64,000 bases of DNA from Actinomadura barringtoniae (GCF_017573505.1 NZ_JAGEOJ010000005.1:186001-250000); one strand, 5' to 3'. Numbered from the stretch's first letter, positions 1-9,812 are shown. Notes: generated by a model not told the origin, from the sequence alone. Made by a program: numbers and translations.

Positions 1-1
1 C

Positions 2-901
2 GCGCTGATGAAGACCGGCCGCTACGACGGCGTCTCGGCGTCCGGCGACGCGAGCCTGCGGCTGGTCTACGGCGGCGACGTCGTGCCGGTCAACACCGGC
101 CTGCTCACCGAGTACGGCGACATCGCCGGCTACCTGAAGAACCAGTCCTACAACTCCATCAACGGGCAGATGTACGGCGTCCCGCACGGCTACGGCGCCA
201 ACCTGCTGATGTACCGGACCGACATGTTCTCCCAGCCGCCGACCTCGTGGAACGTGGTCTGGGACACCAACTCCCAGGCCGCCGGGCACGTGGCCGCCTA
301 CGACTCCCCGATCTACATCGCCGACGCCGCGCTCTACCTGCGCGCGCACAAGCCGAGCCTGAAGATCAAGGATCCGTACGCGCTGAACGACAAGCAGTTC
401 GACGCGGCGGTCGACCTGCTGAAGAAGCAGCGGCCCAACATCAACCAGTACTGGCACAACTACCTGGACGAGGTCCAGTCGTTCAAGAGCGGCGACAACC
501 ACGCGGGCACCGCGTGGCAGGTCATCGCGAACGTGGCCAAGTCCGAGCGGGCGCCGGTCGCGACGACGCTGCCCGCCGAGGGCGCGACCGGCTGGTCCGA
601 CACCTGGATGCTCTCGTCCAAGGCGCAGCACCCGAACTGCATGTACCGGTGGATGAACTGGATCACCAAGCCGCAGATCCAGGCGCAGGTCGCGCAGTAC
701 TTCGGCGAGGCGCCCGCCAACCCCAAGGCCTGCCGCTTCACCGCCAAGGGGTTCTGCGCCGACTTCCACGTGGGCGACGACGCGTTCTACCAACGACTGG
801 CGTTCTGGCGTACGCCGACGGCCGATTGCGGCAAACCCGGAAAATCCGGGTGCGTCGACTACTCGCGCTGGACGCAGGCATGGACTCAAATCAAGGGATG
901 A
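2..901 (+). CDS. ABC transporter substrate-binding protein, polyamine type (5' end outside window)
   Basis: C-terminal 299 residues or so of a periplasmic-type solute-binding protein; the reading frame is open to the window edge. It aligns along its whole length with residues about 100-403 of the complete paralogue at 2049-3260. Shared blocks include [47 protein letters not shown] and a C-terminal AWTxIKG. The lipoprotein signal must lie upstream. Its stop overlaps the ATPase start (ATGA), so the two are translationally coupled. The role as a spermidine/putrescine-type binding component is inferred from the permeases, the ATPase and the aldehyde dehydrogenase in the operon; the ligand itself cannot be read from sequence. 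Confidence 0.85.
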   Translation, partial: ALMKTGRYDGVSASGDASLRLVYGGDVVPVNTGLLTEYGDIAGYLKNQSYNSINGQMYGVPHGYGANLLMYRTDMFSQPPTSWNVVWDTNSQAAGHVAAYDSPIYIADAALYLRAHKPSLKIKDPYALNDKQFDAAVDLLKKQRPNINQYWHNYLDEVQSFKSGDNHAGTAWQVIANVAKSERAPVATTLPAEGATGWSDTWMLSSKAQHPNCMYRWMNWITKPQIQAQVAQYFGEAPANPKACRFTAKGFCADFHVGDDAFYQRLAFWRTPTADCGKPGKSGCVDYSRWTQAWTQIKG

Positions 902-2034
902 AGGACGTGAATTCCGCTGATTCCGCGGTGGAGGCCGACAGCGAACCCAAGCCCGAAAACGGGTCCGAGCCCGGAATCGGGCCGGAGTCCGGGGCCGCCT
1001 CCGCGAGCGCGGTGCGGCTGAACGGGCTGCGCAAGGAGTTCGGCGACGTCGTCGCGGTGGACGGGATCGACCTGGAGATCGCCGACGGCGAGTTCTTCGC
1101 GATGCTCGGCCCGTCCGGCTCCGGTAAGACGACCGTGCTGCGGCTCATCGCCGGGTTCGAGGCGCCGACCGCGGGAGCGGTCCACCTCGGCGGCCAGGAC
1201 GTGACGAAACGCGCGCCGTTCGAACGCGACGTCAACACCGTCTTCCAGGACTACGCGCTGTTCCCGCACATGAACGTGCTGGCCAACGTGGAGTACGGCC
1301 TCAAGGTCAAGAAGGTGGCCAAGGCCGAGCGCCGCGAGCGCGCCCGTGAGGCGCTGCGCACCGTGCGGCTTGAGGACTACGGCGCCCGGCGCCCCCGCGA
1401 GCTGTCCGGGGGGCAGCGCCAGCGGGTCGCACTCGCCCGGGCGCTGGTCAACCGGCCGAAGGTGCTGCTGCTGGACGAGCCGCTCGGCGCGCTCGACCGC
1501 GGGCTCCGCGAGGAGATGCAGGTCGAGCTGAAGCAGATCCAGCGCGAGGTCGGCATCACGTTCCTGTTCGTGACCCACGACCAGGAGGAGGCGCTCACCA
1601 TGAGCGACCGGATCGCGGTGTTCAACGCGGGCCGGATCGAGCAGGTGGGCACCCCCGCCGAGGTGTACGAGCGGCCGGCCAGCGCGTTCGTCGCGGGCTT
1701 CGTCGGCACCTCCAACCTGATCGAGGGCGAGGCCGCGGAGACCGTTCTCGGGCGTGCCGGGCGCTACAGCGTCCGGCCCGAGCGGATCCGCGTCGGCACC
1801 GACCTCGACGCGGACACCCCCGCGGACGAGCGGTCGGCGGCCGGCACCGTCGCCGAGGTCGCCTACGCGGGCGCGGTCACCCGGTTCGTCGTCGACCTCG
1901 ACGCGGGCGGCCGGCTGCTGGTGGTCCAGCAGAACCTGCACGGCACGTCCGTGGACGTGCTGGAGCTGCGCGGCACGCGAGTCCGGCTCGCCTGGAGCCG
2001 CGAACACGAGTTCTCCATCCCTTCCCCCCACTGA
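898..2034 (+). CDS. ABC transporter ATP-binding protein, PotA-like
   Basis: 378-residue ATPase of a polyamine-type importer; it hydrolyses ATP at the cytoplasmic face to drive the two permeases. Walker A GPSGSGKT lies at residues 71-78, the signature LSGGQRQR and Walker [12 protein letters not shown] follow, and VTHDQEEAL holds the switch histidine. The C-terminal 100 residues form the TOBE-type regulatory domain of the PotA/MalK class. The start is the ATG overlapping the upstream stop; the acidic, low-complexity first 38 residues are an unusual extension before the ABC fold begins at VRLNGL. A GTG at V4 is an alternative. Sits between two binding-protein genes, an uncommon order. Confidence 0.93.
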   Translation: MKDVNSADSAVEADSEPKPENGSEPGIGPESGAASASAVRLNGLRKEFGDVVAVDGIDLEIADGEFFAMLGPSGSGKTTVLRLIAGFEAPTAGAVHLGGQDVTKRAPFERDVNTVFQDYALFPHMNVLANVEYGLKVKKVAKAERRERAREALRTVRLEDYGARRPRELSGGQRQRVALARALVNRPKVLLLDEPLGALDRGLREEMQVELKQIQREVGITFLFVTHDQEEALTMSDRIAVFNAGRIEQVGTPAEVYERPASAFVAGFVGTSNLIEGEAAETVLGRAGRYSVRPERIRVGTDLDADTPADERSAAGTVAEVAYAGAVTRFVVDLDAGGRLLVVQQNLHGTSVDVLELRGTRVRLAWSREHEFSIPSPH

Positions 2035-2048
2035 TCGGAGAAACCACG

Positions 2049-3260
2049 ATGCGCTTCACGCGCCTCACCATGTCCACCGCTCTGGTAGCCGCGGGCCTGC
2101 TGGTCGCCGCCGGCTGCGGAGGAGACGACGGAAAGGGCGGCGGTGGCGGCGGTACGGTCGCGGGCTTCAACCCGCCGAAGATCGCCCCGCTCCAGTCGCT
2201 CGGCAAGGGCGAGGGCCAGGTCAACCTCGTCGCCTGGGCCGGTTACACCGAGAACGGCAGCAACGACAAGTCGGTCGACTGGGTCCACCCGTTCGAGAAG
2301 CAGACCGGCTGCAAGGTGAACGCCAAGACGGCCGGGACCTCCGACGAGATGGTCACGCTGATGAAGACCGGGCAGTACGACGCGGTCTCGGCGTCCGGCG
2401 ACGCGTCCCTGCGGCTGATCGCCTCCGGCACGGTCGCGCCGGTCAACACCGCGCTGATCCCGAACTACTCCGACATCTTCGACGACCTGAAGCTGAAGCC
2501 GTGGAACTCGGTGAAGGGCGTCGCCTACGGCGTCCCGCACGGCCGCGGCGCCAACATGCTGATGTACAACACCGACAAGGTGAAGCCCGCGCCCGACTCG
2601 TGGAAGGCCGTGTTCGACCCGGCCTCCCCCTACAAGGGCAAGATCACCGCGTACGACTCGCCCATCTACATCGCCGACGCCGCGCTCTACCTCAAGGCGA
2701 CCCAGCCCGCGCTCGGCATCAAGGACCCCTACGCGCTCGACCAGAAGCAGTTCGACGCGTCGGTGAACCTGCTGAAGCAGCAGAAGGCCCTGATCGGCGA
2801 GTACTGGTCGGACGCCACCAAGTCGGTCCAGTCGTTCAAGAGCGGCGACACCCTGCTCGGCACCACCTGGCAGGTCATCGCCAACATGGCCAAGGACGCC
2901 AAGGCGCCCGTCGCGACCGTGCTGCCCAAGGAGGGCGCGACCGGCTGGTCGGACACCTGGATGGTCGCGGCCAAGGCCCAGCACCCCAACTGCGCCTACC
3001 AGTGGATGAACTGGATCGTGTCGCCGGAGGCCAACGCGCAGGTCGCCGAGTACTTCGGTGAGGCGCCCTCCAACGCCAAGGCCTGCACGAAGACCACCGA
3101 CAAGAAGTTCTGCGACACCTACCACGCCGCGGACGACCTGTACTGGACGAACGTGCACTACTGGAACACCCCGATCCCGCAGTGCCTGGACGGCCGGACC
3201 AACGTCAAGTGCGTGGACTACTCCGCGTGGACGCGGGCCTGGACGGAGATCAAGGGATGA
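2049..3260 (+). CDS. ABC transporter substrate-binding lipoprotein, polyamine type
   Basis: 403 residues. The N-terminus is a lipoprotein signal: basic MRFTR, a hydrophobic stretch and a lipobox ending AAGC (Cys near residue 23), then a Gly-rich linker, so the mature protein is membrane-anchored outside the cell. The body is a family 1/PotD-like solute-binding fold and is the closest visible relative of the truncated protein at the window start. Start ATG follows a GGAGAAACC ribosome-binding site. It lies 14 bp after the ATPase and is separated from the permeases by a hairpin. Having two binding proteins on one transporter suggests an expanded ligand range (inference). Confidence 0.92.
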   Translation: MRFTRLTMSTALVAAGLLVAAGCGGDDGKGGGGGGTVAGFNPPKIAPLQSLGKGEGQVNLVAWAGYTENGSNDKSVDWVHPFEKQTGCKVNAKTAGTSDEMVTLMKTGQYDAVSASGDASLRLIASGTVAPVNTALIPNYSDIFDDLKLKPWNSVKGVAYGVPHGRGANMLMYNTDKVKPAPDSWKAVFDPASPYKGKITAYDSPIYIADAALYLKATQPALGIKDPYALDQKQFDASVNLLKQQKALIGEYWSDATKSVQSFKSGDTLLGTTWQVIANMAKDAKAPVATVLPKEGATGWSDTWMVAAKAQHPNCAYQWMNWIVSPEANAQVAEYFGEAPSNAKACTKTTDKKFCDTYHAADDLYWTNVHYWNTPIPQCLDGRTNVKCVDYSAWTRAWTEIKG

Positions 3261-3287
3261 GTGAGCGGAGCGAGCGATGCGGGGGGT

Positions 3288-3307
3288 GTGGGGGGTCGTC
3301 CCCCCAC
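3288..3307 (+). promoter_or_regulatory. Intra-operon G/C hairpin after the binding-protein gene
   Basis: Perfect 8-bp stem GTGGGGGG / CCCCCCAC with a TCGT loop, lying between the binding-protein stop and the first permease start. There is no T-run, so it is not a classical terminator. Hairpins here often stabilise the upstream mRNA so that binding protein exceeds permease. It follows a purine-rich GAGCGGAGCGAGCG run; this whole block resembles a dispersed intergenic element, but no second copy was seen in the window. Confidence 0.5.
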
Positions 3308-3321
3308 CAGGAGCAAGGCTG

Positions 3322-4245
3322 ATGACGCTCGCCGACCAGGCGACCGGCACGACCGGCGCGCGCGGCGGCCGGGTGGCCGCCGCGCGCCGCCGGGTGGCCG
3401 GGCAGCTGCACCGGCGGCCGCGCGTGCGGCTGTCGGTGCTGCTGTCGGCCCCGCTGCTCTGGCTGGTGGTCGCCTACCTCGGGTCGCTGGCGGCGCTGTT
3501 CGCGGCGGCGTTCTGGACCACGAACGTCTTCACCGGCGACGTGGTCAAGACCTACACGACGCAGAACTTCCACGACCTGCTGACGATGGGCGTCTACCGG
3601 ACGATCACGTTGCGCAGCGTGCTGATCGCGGTGGCGGTCACGGTGGTGGACGTGGTCATCGCGTTCCCGATGGCCTTCTACATGGCCAAGGTCGCCTCGC
3701 CGCGGGCCCGCCGCCGGCTGGTCATCGCGATCATGACGCCGCTGTGGGCGGGCTACCTGGTCAAGGCCTACGCGTGGCGGGTGCTGCTGGCGACCGGCGG
3801 GCCGATCGACTGGGTGCTGGACCCGTTCGGGCTGCACGGCCCGGGGTACGGGGTGCCCGCGACCGTCATGACGCTGTCCTACTTGTGGCTGCCGTACATG
3901 ATCCTGCCGATCTACGCGGGGCTTGAGCGGCTGCCCGACTCGCTGCTGGACGCGGCGGGCGACCTCGGCGCACGTTCGTTCCGCACGTTCCGCACGGTCG
4001 TCTGGCCGACCGCCTTCCCCGCCGTCGTGGCGGGCTCGATCTTCACCTTCTCGCTCTCGCTGGGCGACTACATCACGGTGAAGCTGGTCGGCGGGAAGAG
4101 CCAGATGATCGGGAACGTGGTGTACGACAACGTCGGCGTCGCGGGCAACCTGCCGTTCGCGGCGGCGGTGGCGACCGTGCCGGTCGCCGTGATGGTGGTC
4201 TACCTCCTCGCGGTCCGGCGCACCGGCGCATTGGAGAACCTCTGA
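3322..4245 (+). CDS. ABC transporter permease, PotB-like
   Basis: 307-residue inner-membrane permease. After a basic cytoplasmic N-terminus (many Arg) come about six hydrophobic helices, the first at roughly residues 38-62 (LSVLLSAPLLWLVV onwards). The EAA-loop that docks on the ATPase reads LLDAAGDLGARSFRTF followed by VVWP. The start chosen is the ATG at 3322 with a GGAG ribosome-binding site 8 nt upstream; an in-frame ATG at 3277 lies inside the hairpin region and is rejected. The gene overlaps the next permease by one base (TGATG), so translation is coupled. Confidence 0.92.
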   Translation: MTLADQATGTTGARGGRVAAARRRVAGQLHRRPRVRLSVLLSAPLLWLVVAYLGSLAALFAAAFWTTNVFTGDVVKTYTTQNFHDLLTMGVYRTITLRSVLIAVAVTVVDVVIAFPMAFYMAKVASPRARRRLVIAIMTPLWAGYLVKAYAWRVLLATGGPIDWVLDPFGLHGPGYGVPATVMTLSYLWLPYMILPIYAGLERLPDSLLDAAGDLGARSFRTFRTVVWPTAFPAVVAGSIFTFSLSLGDYITVKLVGGKSQMIGNVVYDNVGVAGNLPFAAAVATVPVAVMVVYLLAVRRTGALENL

Positions 4246-5051
4246 TGTTGTCTAAGAGCGCGCGGATCTGGCTGCGGCTGGCGATGGTCGCGGGCCTGGG
4301 CGTGATCTACGTTCCGCTGCTGGTCGTGCTGATCGGCTCGTTCAACTCCAGCACCACCTTCAGCTGGCCGCCGAGCGGGCTCACCGGGCACTGGTGGTCG
4401 GTCACGCTCCACAACACCGGCGTACGGTCGGCGTTGTGGACCTCGGTCAAGGCGGGCCTCGCGGCGACGGCCGTCGCGCTGCTGCTCGGCACGATGCTGG
4501 CGTTCGCGGTGCAGCGCTACCGCTTCTTCGGGCGCGGCACCGTGTCCCTGCTCGTCGTGCTGCCGATCGCGCTGCCCGGCATCGTCACCGGCATCGCGCT
4601 GAACAACGCCTTCCGCACGGTGCTGGACCCGCTCGGGATCAAGCTGGGCCTCTTTACGGTGATCGTGGGACATGCGACGTTCTGCATCGTGGTGGTCTTC
4701 AACAACACGCAGGCGCGGCTGCGGCGCCTGGGCGCGAGCATGGAGGAGGCGTCCGCCGACCTCGGCGCCGACACCTTCCAGACCTTCCGGTACGTGACGT
4801 TCCCGCTGATGCGGTCGGCGCTGCTGGCCGGCGGGCTCCTGGCCTTCGCGCTCTCCTTCGACGAGATCATCGTGACCACCTTCACCGCCGGGGCCGGGGT
4901 CGAGACGCTGCCGATCTGGATCTTCAACAACCTGTTCCGGCCGGGCCAGGCGCCGGTGGTCAACGTGGTCGCCGCCGCGCTGATCGTGCTGTCGATCGTG
5001 CCGATCTACCTCGCGCAGCGGCTGTCCGGCGACGACGCCAAGCTGATCTGA
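4245..5051 (+). CDS. ABC transporter permease, PotC-like
   Basis: 268-residue inner-membrane permease, the usual PotC length. First membrane helix at residues about 10-32 ([21 protein letters not shown]); the binding-protein-dependent transport domain follows, with the EAA-loop [16 protein letters not shown] and the C-terminal VTFP. It pairs with the upstream PotB-like permease as a heterodimer. The start overlaps the previous stop. The aldehyde dehydrogenase begins 10 bp downstream, so the five genes after the first binding protein read as a single transcription unit. Confidence 0.92.
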   Translation: MLSKSARIWLRLAMVAGLGVIYVPLLVVLIGSFNSSTTFSWPPSGLTGHWWSVTLHNTGVRSALWTSVKAGLAATAVALLLGTMLAFAVQRYRFFGRGTVSLLVVLPIALPGIVTGIALNNAFRTVLDPLGIKLGLFTVIVGHATFCIVVVFNNTQARLRRLGASMEEASADLGADTFQTFRYVTFPLMRSALLAGGLLAFALSFDEIIVTTFTAGAGVETLPIWIFNNLFRPGQAPVVNVVAAALIVLSIVPIYLAQRLSGDDAKLI

Positions 5052-5061
5052 AAGGACTTTC

Positions 5062-6498
5062 ATGAGCGACCTCCGGGTGACCCGCAACTTCGTGAACGGA
5101 ACCTGGACGGACGCGGCCGACGGCCGTACCGCCGAGCTCATCAGCCCGGTCACGGGCGAGGCGACCGGCACCGCGCCCGTCTCAAGCGCAGCCGACGTCG
5201 ACACCGCCCTTTCCGCCGCGTCCACCGCGTTCGAGACCTGGCGCGACACCACCCCCGGCGAACGCCAGCTGGCCCTCCTGCGGATCGCCGACGCCATCGA
5301 GGCGCGAGCCGAGGAACTGGTCGCGGCGGAGTCGGAGAACACCGGCAAGCCGCTGGGCCTCACCATGTCGGAGGAGATCCCGCCGCTCGTCGACCAGATC
5401 CGCTTCTTCGCCGGCGCCGCCCGCGTCCTCGAAGGACGCTCCGCAGGCGAGTACATGCCCGGCCACACGTCCATGATCCGGCGCGAGCCCATCGGCGTCT
5501 GCGCGCAGGTGACGCCCTGGAACTACCCCATGCTGATGGCCGTCTGGAAGTTCGCCCCGGCGCTGGCGGCGGGCAACACCGTCGTCCTGAAGCCCTCCGA
5601 CACCACCCCGGTCACCACCACCCTCATGGCCGAGATCGCCGCCGAGTTCCTGCCGCCCGGCGTCTTCAACGTGGTCTGCGGCGACCGCGACACCGGCCGC
5701 GCGCTCGTCGAGAACAAGATCCCGCAGCTCGTCTCCATCACCGGCTCGGTCCGCGCGGGCATGGAGGTCGCGGGCTCTGCCGCCCGCGACCTCAAGCGCG
5801 TGCACCTTGAGCTGGGCGGCAAGGCCCCGGTCATCGTGTTCGACGACGCCGACGTGGAGGCCGCGGCGGCCGCGATCGCCGAGGCGGGCTACTTCAACGC
5901 CGGGCAGGACTGCACCGCCGCGACCCGCGTCCTCGCTGGTCCCGGCGTTCACGACGACTTCGTCTCCGCCCTCGCCGAGCAGGCCGGGCAGACCAAGACC
6001 GGCCTGCCCGACGACGAGGACGTCCTGTACGGGCCGCTCAACAACGCCAACCAGCTCGACCGGGTCGCGGGGTTCGTCGACCGGCTGCCCGGCCACGCGA
6101 GCGTCCGCGCTGGCGGCTCCCGCGTCGGCTCGCGCGGCTTCTTCTACGAGCCGACCGTCGTGTCCGGCCTGGCGCAGGACGACGAGGCGATCCAGAACGA
6201 GATCTTCGGCCCGGTCATCACCGTTCAGCGGTTCTCCGACGAGGCCGAGGCGCTGCGCTGGGCGAACGGCGTGGAGTACGGCCTCGCCTCCTCGGTGTGG
6301 ACCCGCGACCACGGCCGCGCGATGCGCATGGCCCGCCGCCTCGACTACGGCTGCGTCTGGATCAACACCCACATCCCGCTCGTCGCCGAGATGCCGCACG
6401 GCGGCTTCAAGCACTCCGGCTACGGCAAGGACCTGTCGATGTACGGCCTGGAGGACTACACGCGCGTCAAGCACGTGATGTCCAACATCGAGTCCTGA
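5062..6498 (+). CDS. Aldehyde dehydrogenase, gamma-aminobutyraldehyde/betaine-aldehyde type
   Basis: 478-residue NAD(P)-dependent aldehyde dehydrogenase of the ALDH superfamily. Catalytic Cys284 in GQDCTAATR and general base Glu250 in LELGGKAP are both present, as are the cofactor-site TPWNYP and the conserved NEIFGPV and [12 protein letters not shown]. The best-fitting role is oxidation of 4-aminobutyraldehyde to GABA in putrescine catabolism, because the gene is the last member of a polyamine-type uptake operon; betaine-aldehyde dehydrogenase is the alternative. Start ATG has an AAAGGA ribosome-binding site. A strong terminator follows directly. Confidence 0.9.
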   Translation: MSDLRVTRNFVNGTWTDAADGRTAELISPVTGEATGTAPVSSAADVDTALSAASTAFETWRDTTPGERQLALLRIADAIEARAEELVAAESENTGKPLGLTMSEEIPPLVDQIRFFAGAARVLEGRSAGEYMPGHTSMIRREPIGVCAQVTPWNYPMLMAVWKFAPALAAGNTVVLKPSDTTPVTTTLMAEIAAEFLPPGVFNVVCGDRDTGRALVENKIPQLVSITGSVRAGMEVAGSAARDLKRVHLELGGKAPVIVFDDADVEAAAAAIAEAGYFNAGQDCTAATRVLAGPGVHDDFVSALAEQAGQTKTGLPDDEDVLYGPLNNANQLDRVAGFVDRLPGHASVRAGGSRVGSRGFFYEPTVVSGLAQDDEAIQNEIFGPVITVQRFSDEAEALRWANGVEYGLASSVWTRDHGRAMRMARRLDYGCVWINTHIPLVAEMPHGGFKHSGYGKDLSMYGLEDYTRVKHVMSNIES

Positions 6499-6508
6499 GA
6501 TCTGGACA

Positions 6509-6544
6509 ATAAGGGCCGGGCTGCGTGCGCAGCCCGGCCCTTAT
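6509..6544. terminator. Bidirectional terminator between convergent genes
   Basis: Perfect 16-bp stem (ATAAGGGCCGGGCTGC with its complement) and a GTGC loop. Because the arms begin with ATAA and end with TTAT, each strand has a short T-containing tail. It separates the aldehyde dehydrogenase from the convergent secreted-protein gene, whose stop lies 2 bp beyond, and probably serves both. Confidence 0.85.
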
Positions 6545-6545
6545 G

Positions 6546-7904
6546 TCACTGGGGCAGGGTGGCGTAGACCATGCGCCGGTTGGGGTGTTCCGAAGCGGTC
6601 CAGATGGTGCCGAGGCTCGGGGTGTCCTCGGTGCCGAACGGCCAGTGAGACAAGGCCTCGGCGCCGATCGCTCCGGGTTGCACCGAGTCCTTGGTGAGTG
6701 CTCCGGTGGCGGACGTGACCGGCTTCATCTTGAAGAGCTCACTGAGGTCATCCTGACCGGCCTCGTTGTCGCCATGGGTCTGGGACACGTACCACCTGCC
6801 GCTGAACCTGGTGGCTCCGTTGACGTTCGGTACCGACAGGGTGTGGAGGGACTTCGCGTCCCAATAGCCACTGGTGCGCTGTTCCCCGCCCGAGGTGGCG
6901 TCGGCGATGTCCCAGGAGGCCACGCGGCCCTTGGTGTAGCCGTCGCAGTACTCACCGGCGAGCAGGCTGTCGGTGCCGGAGCGGTCCAGGCTCGTGTAGG
7001 AGAACCTGAGCGGACCCGCCGAGTCGGTGCACGCCGTTCCACCGCTGCCGGCGTGCTCCCACACGGTGACCTCGGGCATCACGTAGCGGTAGCCGTAGCC
7101 GTAGAAGACCCCGTCGATCCGGCCGACCTTGCCCTGGTCGGTGACATTGCCCTTATCGCCGGCGGCCTTCAGGTCGTAGATGTGGCGCATGTCGAAGACC
7201 CGGAGACCATGGCTGGTGTCGGCCACGTAGAGGAAGTTGCCGTACCAGGTGATCCCGCCCGCGTGCAGAGAGTCTCCCTTCCCCGCGGTCTGGTCGTCCC
7301 GGAGGCTCGTGTAGCTCGCGTTCCCCGAGGAGTTCTCGTACGGGTGGGCGAGCAGCACGTGCCGGTACTCGCCGGTGCCCGGATCGATGAAGCTGACCCG
7401 GACACCCTTCTGGTCGTTGCCCGCCGGAGCGGCGCCGGCGAAGTACCAGCTGACCAGGACGGGCTGGTTCGAGTCGCCCCACTTCTGGTCCGCCTGTGCG
7501 TCGGCCACGGTGGTCACGCCCTGCGGGAACCAGTTCTTGGTGTTGCGGTCGTCCTCGCCGGTCGGGTCGTCCTGCCAGCAGAAGCTCTTGGTCACCGAGA
7601 CCGCGGGCTTGCTCGGGTCGCGGTCCGCGTCGACCACGGCGGCGGAGTTGCAGGCGGATCCGGAACGCACCGTCCCGGTGCGGTTGGCCTCGGCCATGAT
7701 GTCCCCGACGCCGACGTTGGGCAGCGCGTCGTCGAGGCCCTGGACGTTCGCCTTCAGGTAGGCCGCGTTGTCCTTGACCTGGAGTCTGGCGTTGGCCAGG
7801 TCGAGCGGCGCCGCCGAGGCGGCGGGTGCGTGGACGGCCACCAGTCCGGCGGCCGCCACCATGAGGGTCGTGACGGAAGTGAGCACCTTGTGGCGCCACA
7901 TCAT
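6546..7904 (-). CDS. Secreted protein of unknown function, possible beta-propeller
   Basis: About 452 residues. A Sec signal peptide is clear: MMWRHK, a hydrophobic run from VTTLMVAAAGLVAV, then an AxA cleavage site near ASAAP. The start is one of two adjacent ATGs (7904 or 7901) behind GAGGAGG; the longer upstream frame is Arg/Pro-rich shadow. The mature protein has recurring aromatic/Gly blade-like segments (ITWYGNFLYVADTSHGLRVFD; RFSGRWYVSQTHGD) resembling beta-propeller strands, and several Cys. I do not recognise a named family or catalytic motif. It shares an upstream TGTGAG-type motif with the secreted peptidase at 9848-11341. Confidence 0.75.
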   Translation of the reverse strand: MMWRHKVLTSVTTLMVAAAGLVAVHAPAASAAPLDLANARLQVKDNAAYLKANVQGLDDALPNVGVGDIMAEANRTGTVRSGSACNSAAVVDADRDPSKPAVSVTKSFCWQDDPTGEDDRNTKNWFPQGVTTVADAQADQKWGDSNQPVLVSWYFAGAAPAGNDQKGVRVSFIDPGTGEYRHVLLAHPYENSSGNASYTSLRDDQTAGKGDSLHAGGITWYGNFLYVADTSHGLRVFDMRHIYDLKAAGDKGNVTDQGKVGRIDGVFYGYGYRYVMPEVTVWEHAGSGGTACTDSAGPLRFSYTSLDRSGTDSLLAGEYCDGYTKGRVASWDIADATSGGEQRTSGYWDAKSLHTLSVPNVNGATRFSGRWYVSQTHGDNEAGQDDLSELFKMKPVTSATGALTKDSVQPGAIGAEALSHWPFGTEDTPSLGTIWTASEHPNRRMVYATLPQ

Positions 7905-8050
7905 GTGTCCTCCTCGTGATCGGCACTTGGGCCGCCGGAGGGCACGGGAACGCTGAGGTAGGGACGAGGGCGCCAGGAGGGGACGGCGGCGCCGGGGGCA
8001 GCGCGGCGGGGATGCGTAGGGGCGAGCCAAGATCGTCCAATTACGATCAA

Positions 8051-8075
8051 GGTGTCACAAAGCTCACATTCTGAC
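8051..8075 (-). promoter_or_regulatory. TGTGAG-containing motif upstream of the secreted protein
   Basis: Read on the minus strand this holds AATGTGAGCTTTGTGACA. A similar stretch, GATGTGAGTCTTGTGG, lies at about 11402-11417 upstream of the M28 peptidase gene. The 300-bp gap 7905-8204 holds this AT-richer promoter region, the palindromic element at 8131-8193 and nothing coding that I can support. The role as a regulator site is inference. Confidence 0.25.
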
Positions 8076-8130
8076 CATTATGGAAGTTTGTTACATAAGT
8101 CACAGCCTGCGCAGGTTGACACCCAAAAAA

Positions 8131-8193
8131 CGCCGATCTTGCTCTCAGCGCCCTTCCGGCGTCGGGTTAGGGGCGCTGAGAGCAAGATCGGCG
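8131..8193. repeat. Palindromic repeat element, copy 1 (acts as terminator position)
   Basis: Perfect 23-bp inverted repeat whose arms start with CGCCGATCTTGCTCTCAG, with a 17-nt loop. It lies 11 bp beyond the 3' end of the M28 peptidase gene, so it may terminate that transcript. The outer 18 bases of the arm recur almost exactly in a second palindrome at 35879-35945, which marks this as an interspersed family rather than a one-off terminator. Confidence 0.85.
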
Positions 8194-8204
8194 TGGTTGT
8201 GGGA

Positions 8205-9722
8205 CTAGCGGACGATCTGGCCGCCCTTGTAGGTGAGGACGGGGGCGCGGTGCGCGGACTTGGCCTTCAGGGCCTGGCCGTTCACGGGCAGGGTGCTGAG
8301 CGCCAGACGCTGGATGACGGCGGCGATGCCGTCGGCGTTGGTGTCCAGCAGATGCCAGTTGATGTTGGTGATGCGGTCGCACTTGGCGTGGTAGCACGCG
8401 TCGTACGGCTGACCGGCCGTACCACCGAAGATCTTGGCCTCCTCGGCCGTCTTCAGCTGCTCGGCGCCGGTGTCGACGCCGCCCGCCGGGATGCCGGCCT
8501 CAAGGAACGGCCCGTAGTCGGAGCGGCCGTTGAACTCGCTCGGGACGGTCGGCAGCTTCCGCTTGGCGAAGTACTGGTTGAACATCTTCTGGATGGCGGC
8601 CGAGCCCGCGGGGGCCGTGGGGTCGGAGCCGTTGTAGACGCCGCGGACGCCGTTCGGCGAGGCCGTCATGTCGAAGTTCAGGTTGAGGGCGATCTTCGCC
8701 TTCTGTGCGGCGGTCAGGTGCGTGACGTAGTACTCCGCGCCGACCAGGCCGGACTCCTCGGCGCCCCACCACGCGAAGCGGACCTTGTTCTTCAGGTTCT
8801 TCTTGCCCAGCTTGTTGATCTTCTGGGCGGCGGCCAGGATCGTGGACGACCCGGAACCGTTGTCGTTGACGCCGGGACCGGCTTCGACGCTGTCCAGGTG
8901 CGCGCCGACCACGACCACGTTGTTCGGGTTGCCGTACTTGGACTCGGCGATCACGTTGGAGATCTGCTTCGGGGTGTTGGTGACCTCGGTCTTCACCCGC
9001 ACCTTGAGCGTGCCGGCCTTGGCGGAGGCCGCCATCTCGTTGCCGATCTTGTACGTGGTGCCGATGACCGGGACCGGGGACGGCTTGGACAGGCCGTAGA
9101 CGGCCGGGTCGTCGGTCGGCTGGTCGGCGCCGACGCGCTGGTAGATGATCGTGGCCGAGGCTCCGGCGGCGGCCGCGTTGCTGGCCTTGATGTCAAAGAC
9201 GCAGCTGCCCCGGCGGATCAGGGCGATCGCGCCCTTGGGGAAGTTCTTGAAGTCGTCGGCCTCGCAGCCGCTGTTGCCCGTGCCGTCCTGCGGGCCGTCC
9301 AGGTCGACGGGGACGACCTTGCCGGTCACGTCGCCCTGGCCGGAGTATTCGTAGGTGCCGAACTCGGTGACGGGCTTGTAGGTGGCCTTGTTCGGCTCAA
9401 GCTGCTCGAAGGCTCCCGGGCCGTCCTGCTTGAACACCCAGAACGGGAAGTTCTGCAGCTTCGGCTTGAGCCCGGCCTTCTTGAGCTCGTTGTAGACGTA
9501 CTTCACCGAGATGTCGTAACCGGCGAGGCCCGCCTTGCGGTTGCCGCCGTTGTAGTCGCCGATCTTCTGCAGGTTGAGCAGATGGCGCTTGATGTCCTTG
9601 GCGGTGACCAGCTTGGCCAGGTCGGGCTTCGGCTTGGGTTTGGCCGCCGCCTGAGCGGACGGGGCCGCGACCAAGGGCAGAGCCAGGGCGGCAGCGGTGA
9701 CGCCGATGGCGAACTTGCGCAA
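8205..9722 (-). CDS. Secreted M28-family aminopeptidase with PA domain
   Basis: 505 residues. Sec signal peptide (MRKFAIGVTAAALALPLVAAPSAQA), then a propeptide-like segment, a protease-associated (PA) insert around residues 130-240 (SGCEADDF, IALIRRGSC), and an M28 zinc aminopeptidase domain. The dinuclear-zinc ligands and base are visible: His in VVGAHLDSV, Asp in GVNDNGSGSS, Glu-Glu in WWGAEESGLVG, Asp in NLNFDMTAS and His in CYHAKCD. This is the aminopeptidase Y / Streptomyces griseus aminopeptidase arrangement, releasing N-terminal residues from peptides outside the cell. Its paralogue is immediately upstream. Confidence 0.93.
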   Translation of the reverse strand: MRKFAIGVTAAALALPLVAAPSAQAAAKPKPKPDLAKLVTAKDIKRHLLNLQKIGDYNGGNRKAGLAGYDISVKYVYNELKKAGLKPKLQNFPFWVFKQDGPGAFEQLEPNKATYKPVTEFGTYEYSGQGDVTGKVVPVDLDGPQDGTGNSGCEADDFKNFPKGAIALIRRGSCVFDIKASNAAAAGASATIIYQRVGADQPTDDPAVYGLSKPSPVPVIGTTYKIGNEMAASAKAGTLKVRVKTEVTNTPKQISNVIAESKYGNPNNVVVVGAHLDSVEAGPGVNDNGSGSSTILAAAQKINKLGKKNLKNKVRFAWWGAEESGLVGAEYYVTHLTAAQKAKIALNLNFDMTASPNGVRGVYNGSDPTAPAGSAAIQKMFNQYFAKRKLPTVPSEFNGRSDYGPFLEAGIPAGGVDTGAEQLKTAEEAKIFGGTAGQPYDACYHAKCDRITNINWHLLDTNADGIAAVIQRLALSTLPVNGQALKAKSAHRAPVLTYKGGQIVR

Positions 9723-9781
9723 AGTGATGCTCCAGACGGAGTGAGAGCGGGGGGACGAAACTGTGGGTAGGACTCGCTAGC

Positions 9782-9812
9782 CCGCTGGCCCGGTCGGTGA
9801 CCGGGCCAGCGG
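9782..9812 (-). terminator. Hairpin terminator between the two M28 peptidase genes
   Basis: Perfect 14-bp stem CCGCTGGCCCGGTC with its complement and a 3-nt loop. It lies just downstream of the peptidase gene at 9848-11341 and upstream of the next, so the two paralogues are probably separate transcripts. No T-run, as is usual in this GC range. Confidence 0.7.
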
